The notes under the pieces: generated by a model
The model's database searches: none
Told to the model about the DNA's origin: nothing
What the model saw: only the letters and a program-made list of their open reading frames with translations
Part shown: in pieces, positions 13,814-14,512 of the stretch
Layout of the letters: each line of letters starts with the position of its first letter
Numbering within the stretch: the stretch's first letter is position 1
Program-made: the position numbers and the translations under genes
DNA from: Oscillospiraceae bacterium
GTDB taxonomy: Bacteria > Bacillota > Clostridia > Oscillospirales > Ruminococcaceae
DNA: 14,512 nt
Assembly (NCBI GenBank): GCA_022792755.1
Contig: JAAWBP010000118.1
Coordinates: 1-14,512, forward strand
Direction: 5' to 3'

Positions 13814-14512
13814 ATGATTAATTTTAAAGACGTTTCCTTTGGATATGGAAACGGAAATATGGTGCTGAAAAACATCAATCTGAAGGTTGATGCCGGGGAA
13901 TTCGCCTTTGTTGTAGGCTCGTCCGGCGCGGGGAAGAGCTCGCTGTTTAAATTGATCCTGCGGGAAGTTCTTCCTGCCGAGGGCTCCGTTATCGTCAATG
14001 GATATGATTTAAAACGGCTGAAAAAAAGGGAAATTCCGAATTTTCGCCGGTCGATTGGGGTGGTGTTTCAGGATTTTCGCCTGATCCCCAGCATGACGGT
14101 GTTTGACAACGTGGCGTTCAGCCTGCGGGCGACCGATTCGTCACGGCGGTTTATCCGCAACCAGGTTCCCTATGTCTTAGACTTGATGGGGCTGGTGCAC
14201 AAGGCAAAGAGCTATCCTGACGAGCTCTCCGGCGGCGAGCAGCAGAGGGTGGCCTTGGCGCGTGCGCTGGTGAACGATCCGCCCTTGATTATAGCGGATG
14301 AGCCTACCGGCAACATCGATCCTGAGCTGTCCTATGAAATTGTAGAACTCCTGCGTGAAATCAATAAATGCGGGACCACGATCCTGATGGTGACCCATGA
14401 GCACGATTTGGTTCGTTACTTCGGGGGGCGCACCATTACAGTGGAAAACGGAAGTATTGTTTTTGATAATTATGTAGGAGGACAATCACGAAACCTAAAG
14501 CGTTCAATAAAA
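13814..14512 (+). CDS. ftsE: Cell division ATP-binding protein FtsE (3' end beyond window)
   Basis: FtsE is the ABC ATPase that with FtsX controls peptidoglycan hydrolases at division, elongation or sporulation. From ATG 13814 the frame runs open to the last base, 233 codons, with no stop yet; most FtsE proteins are about 225-235 residues. Motifs: Walker A GSSGAGKSS (35-43), Q-loop VVFQDFRL (Gln86), signature LSGGEQQRVALARAL (from 138), Walker B LIIADEPTGNID (Asp162, Glu163) and H-loop VTHEHDLV (His195). The ribosome binding site is weak (GGTGCGTGG just upstream), and the 13741-13813 gap contains no convincing promoter. Co-transcription with the regulator is therefore likely. The last bases contain a strong AGGAGG, presumably for ftsX. 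Confidence 0.95.
   Translation, partial: MINFKDVSFGYGNGNMVLKNINLKVDAGEFAFVVGSSGAGKSSLFKLILREVLPAEGSVIVNGYDLKRLKKREIPNFRRSIGVVFQDFRLIPSMTVFDNVAFSLRATDSSRRFIRNQVPYVLDLMGLVHKAKSYPDELSGGEQQRVALARALVNDPPLIIADEPTGNIDPELSYEIVELLREINKCGTTILMVTHEHDLVRYFGGRTITVENGSIVFDNYVGGQSRNLKRSIK
14476..14490 (+). promoter_or_regulatory. Strong Shine-Dalgarno for presumed ftsX, followed by ACG
   Basis: AGGAGG (14476-14481) is a perfect ribosome binding site inside the end of ftsE. Six bases later comes ACG AAA CCT AAA GCG TTC, which would read (M)KPKAF, plausible for an FtsX N-terminus if ACG were ATG. In that frame a stop lies at 14467-14469, and no ATG, GTG or TTG occurs before the window ends. Confidence 0.4.

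Noticed and set aside
1..14512. CRISPR array, insertion sequence, prophage, toxin-antitoxin or other defence system
   Set aside because: No repeat-spacer pattern, transposase, integrase, terminal repeats or recognisable defence genes; gene content is core genome with consistent coding composition.

Overview
The window looks like chromosomal DNA of a spore-forming, anaerobic member of Clostridia (Bacillota), probably Oscillospirales/Ruminococcaceae-like. Reasons: the conserved Firmicutes block glmU-prs-pth-mfd, a divergent pyruvate phosphate dikinase gene, a CwlD-type spore-cortex amidase, a DUF362 ferredoxin-like protein, and a CdaR/PucR-type regulator next to ftsE. Coding DNA is GC-rich and intergenic DNA clearly AT-richer. 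I see no insertion sequence, phage gene, CRISPR array or attachment site. It is mostly ordinary core genome, and I find no convincing new multi-gene system.

Layout. (1) 1-144, minus strand: the N-terminus of ppdK, with its own extended -10 promoter and a leader holding two abutting inverted repeats. (2) 361-7292, plus strand: promoter, then glmU (UDP-GlcNAc synthesis), prs (PRPP synthesis), a strong hairpin, pth (peptidyl-tRNA hydrolase) and mfd (transcription-coupled repair), closed by an intrinsic terminator. (3) 7360-7640: an isolated tRNA-Gln(CUG) with a near-consensus promoter, followed by tandem hairpins of which at least two look like terminators. (4) 7704-8888: a DUF362 iron-sulfur protein and a strong terminator. 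(5) 8896-11716: a fully consensus promoter (TTGACA-N17-TATAAT), then a 191-residue multi-span membrane protein of unknown function, cwlD and radA, probably one transcript. (6) 11713-11886, minus strand: a 57-residue four-cysteine protein whose stop codon interlocks with that of radA. (7) 11887-12654: an AT-rich, gene-poor stretch with two plus-strand terminators, three copies of an 8-base box, an inverted repeat and a promoter. (8) 12655-end: a CdaR/PucR-like regulator, a 12-bp hairpin over its stop codon, and ftsE running off the window. A strong Shine-Dalgarno for a presumed ftsX is followed by ACG rather than a normal start codon.

Functionally the genes cover cell-wall precursor supply (glmU), PRPP (prs), translation quality control (pth), DNA repair (mfd, radA), spore cortex maturation (cwlD) and division or sporulation control (ftsE). 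The parts most worth a second look are regulatory or small: the ppdK leader, the interlocked four-cysteine gene antisense to the radA 3' end, the repeated TAACATAT boxes, and the odd ftsE/ftsX junction.
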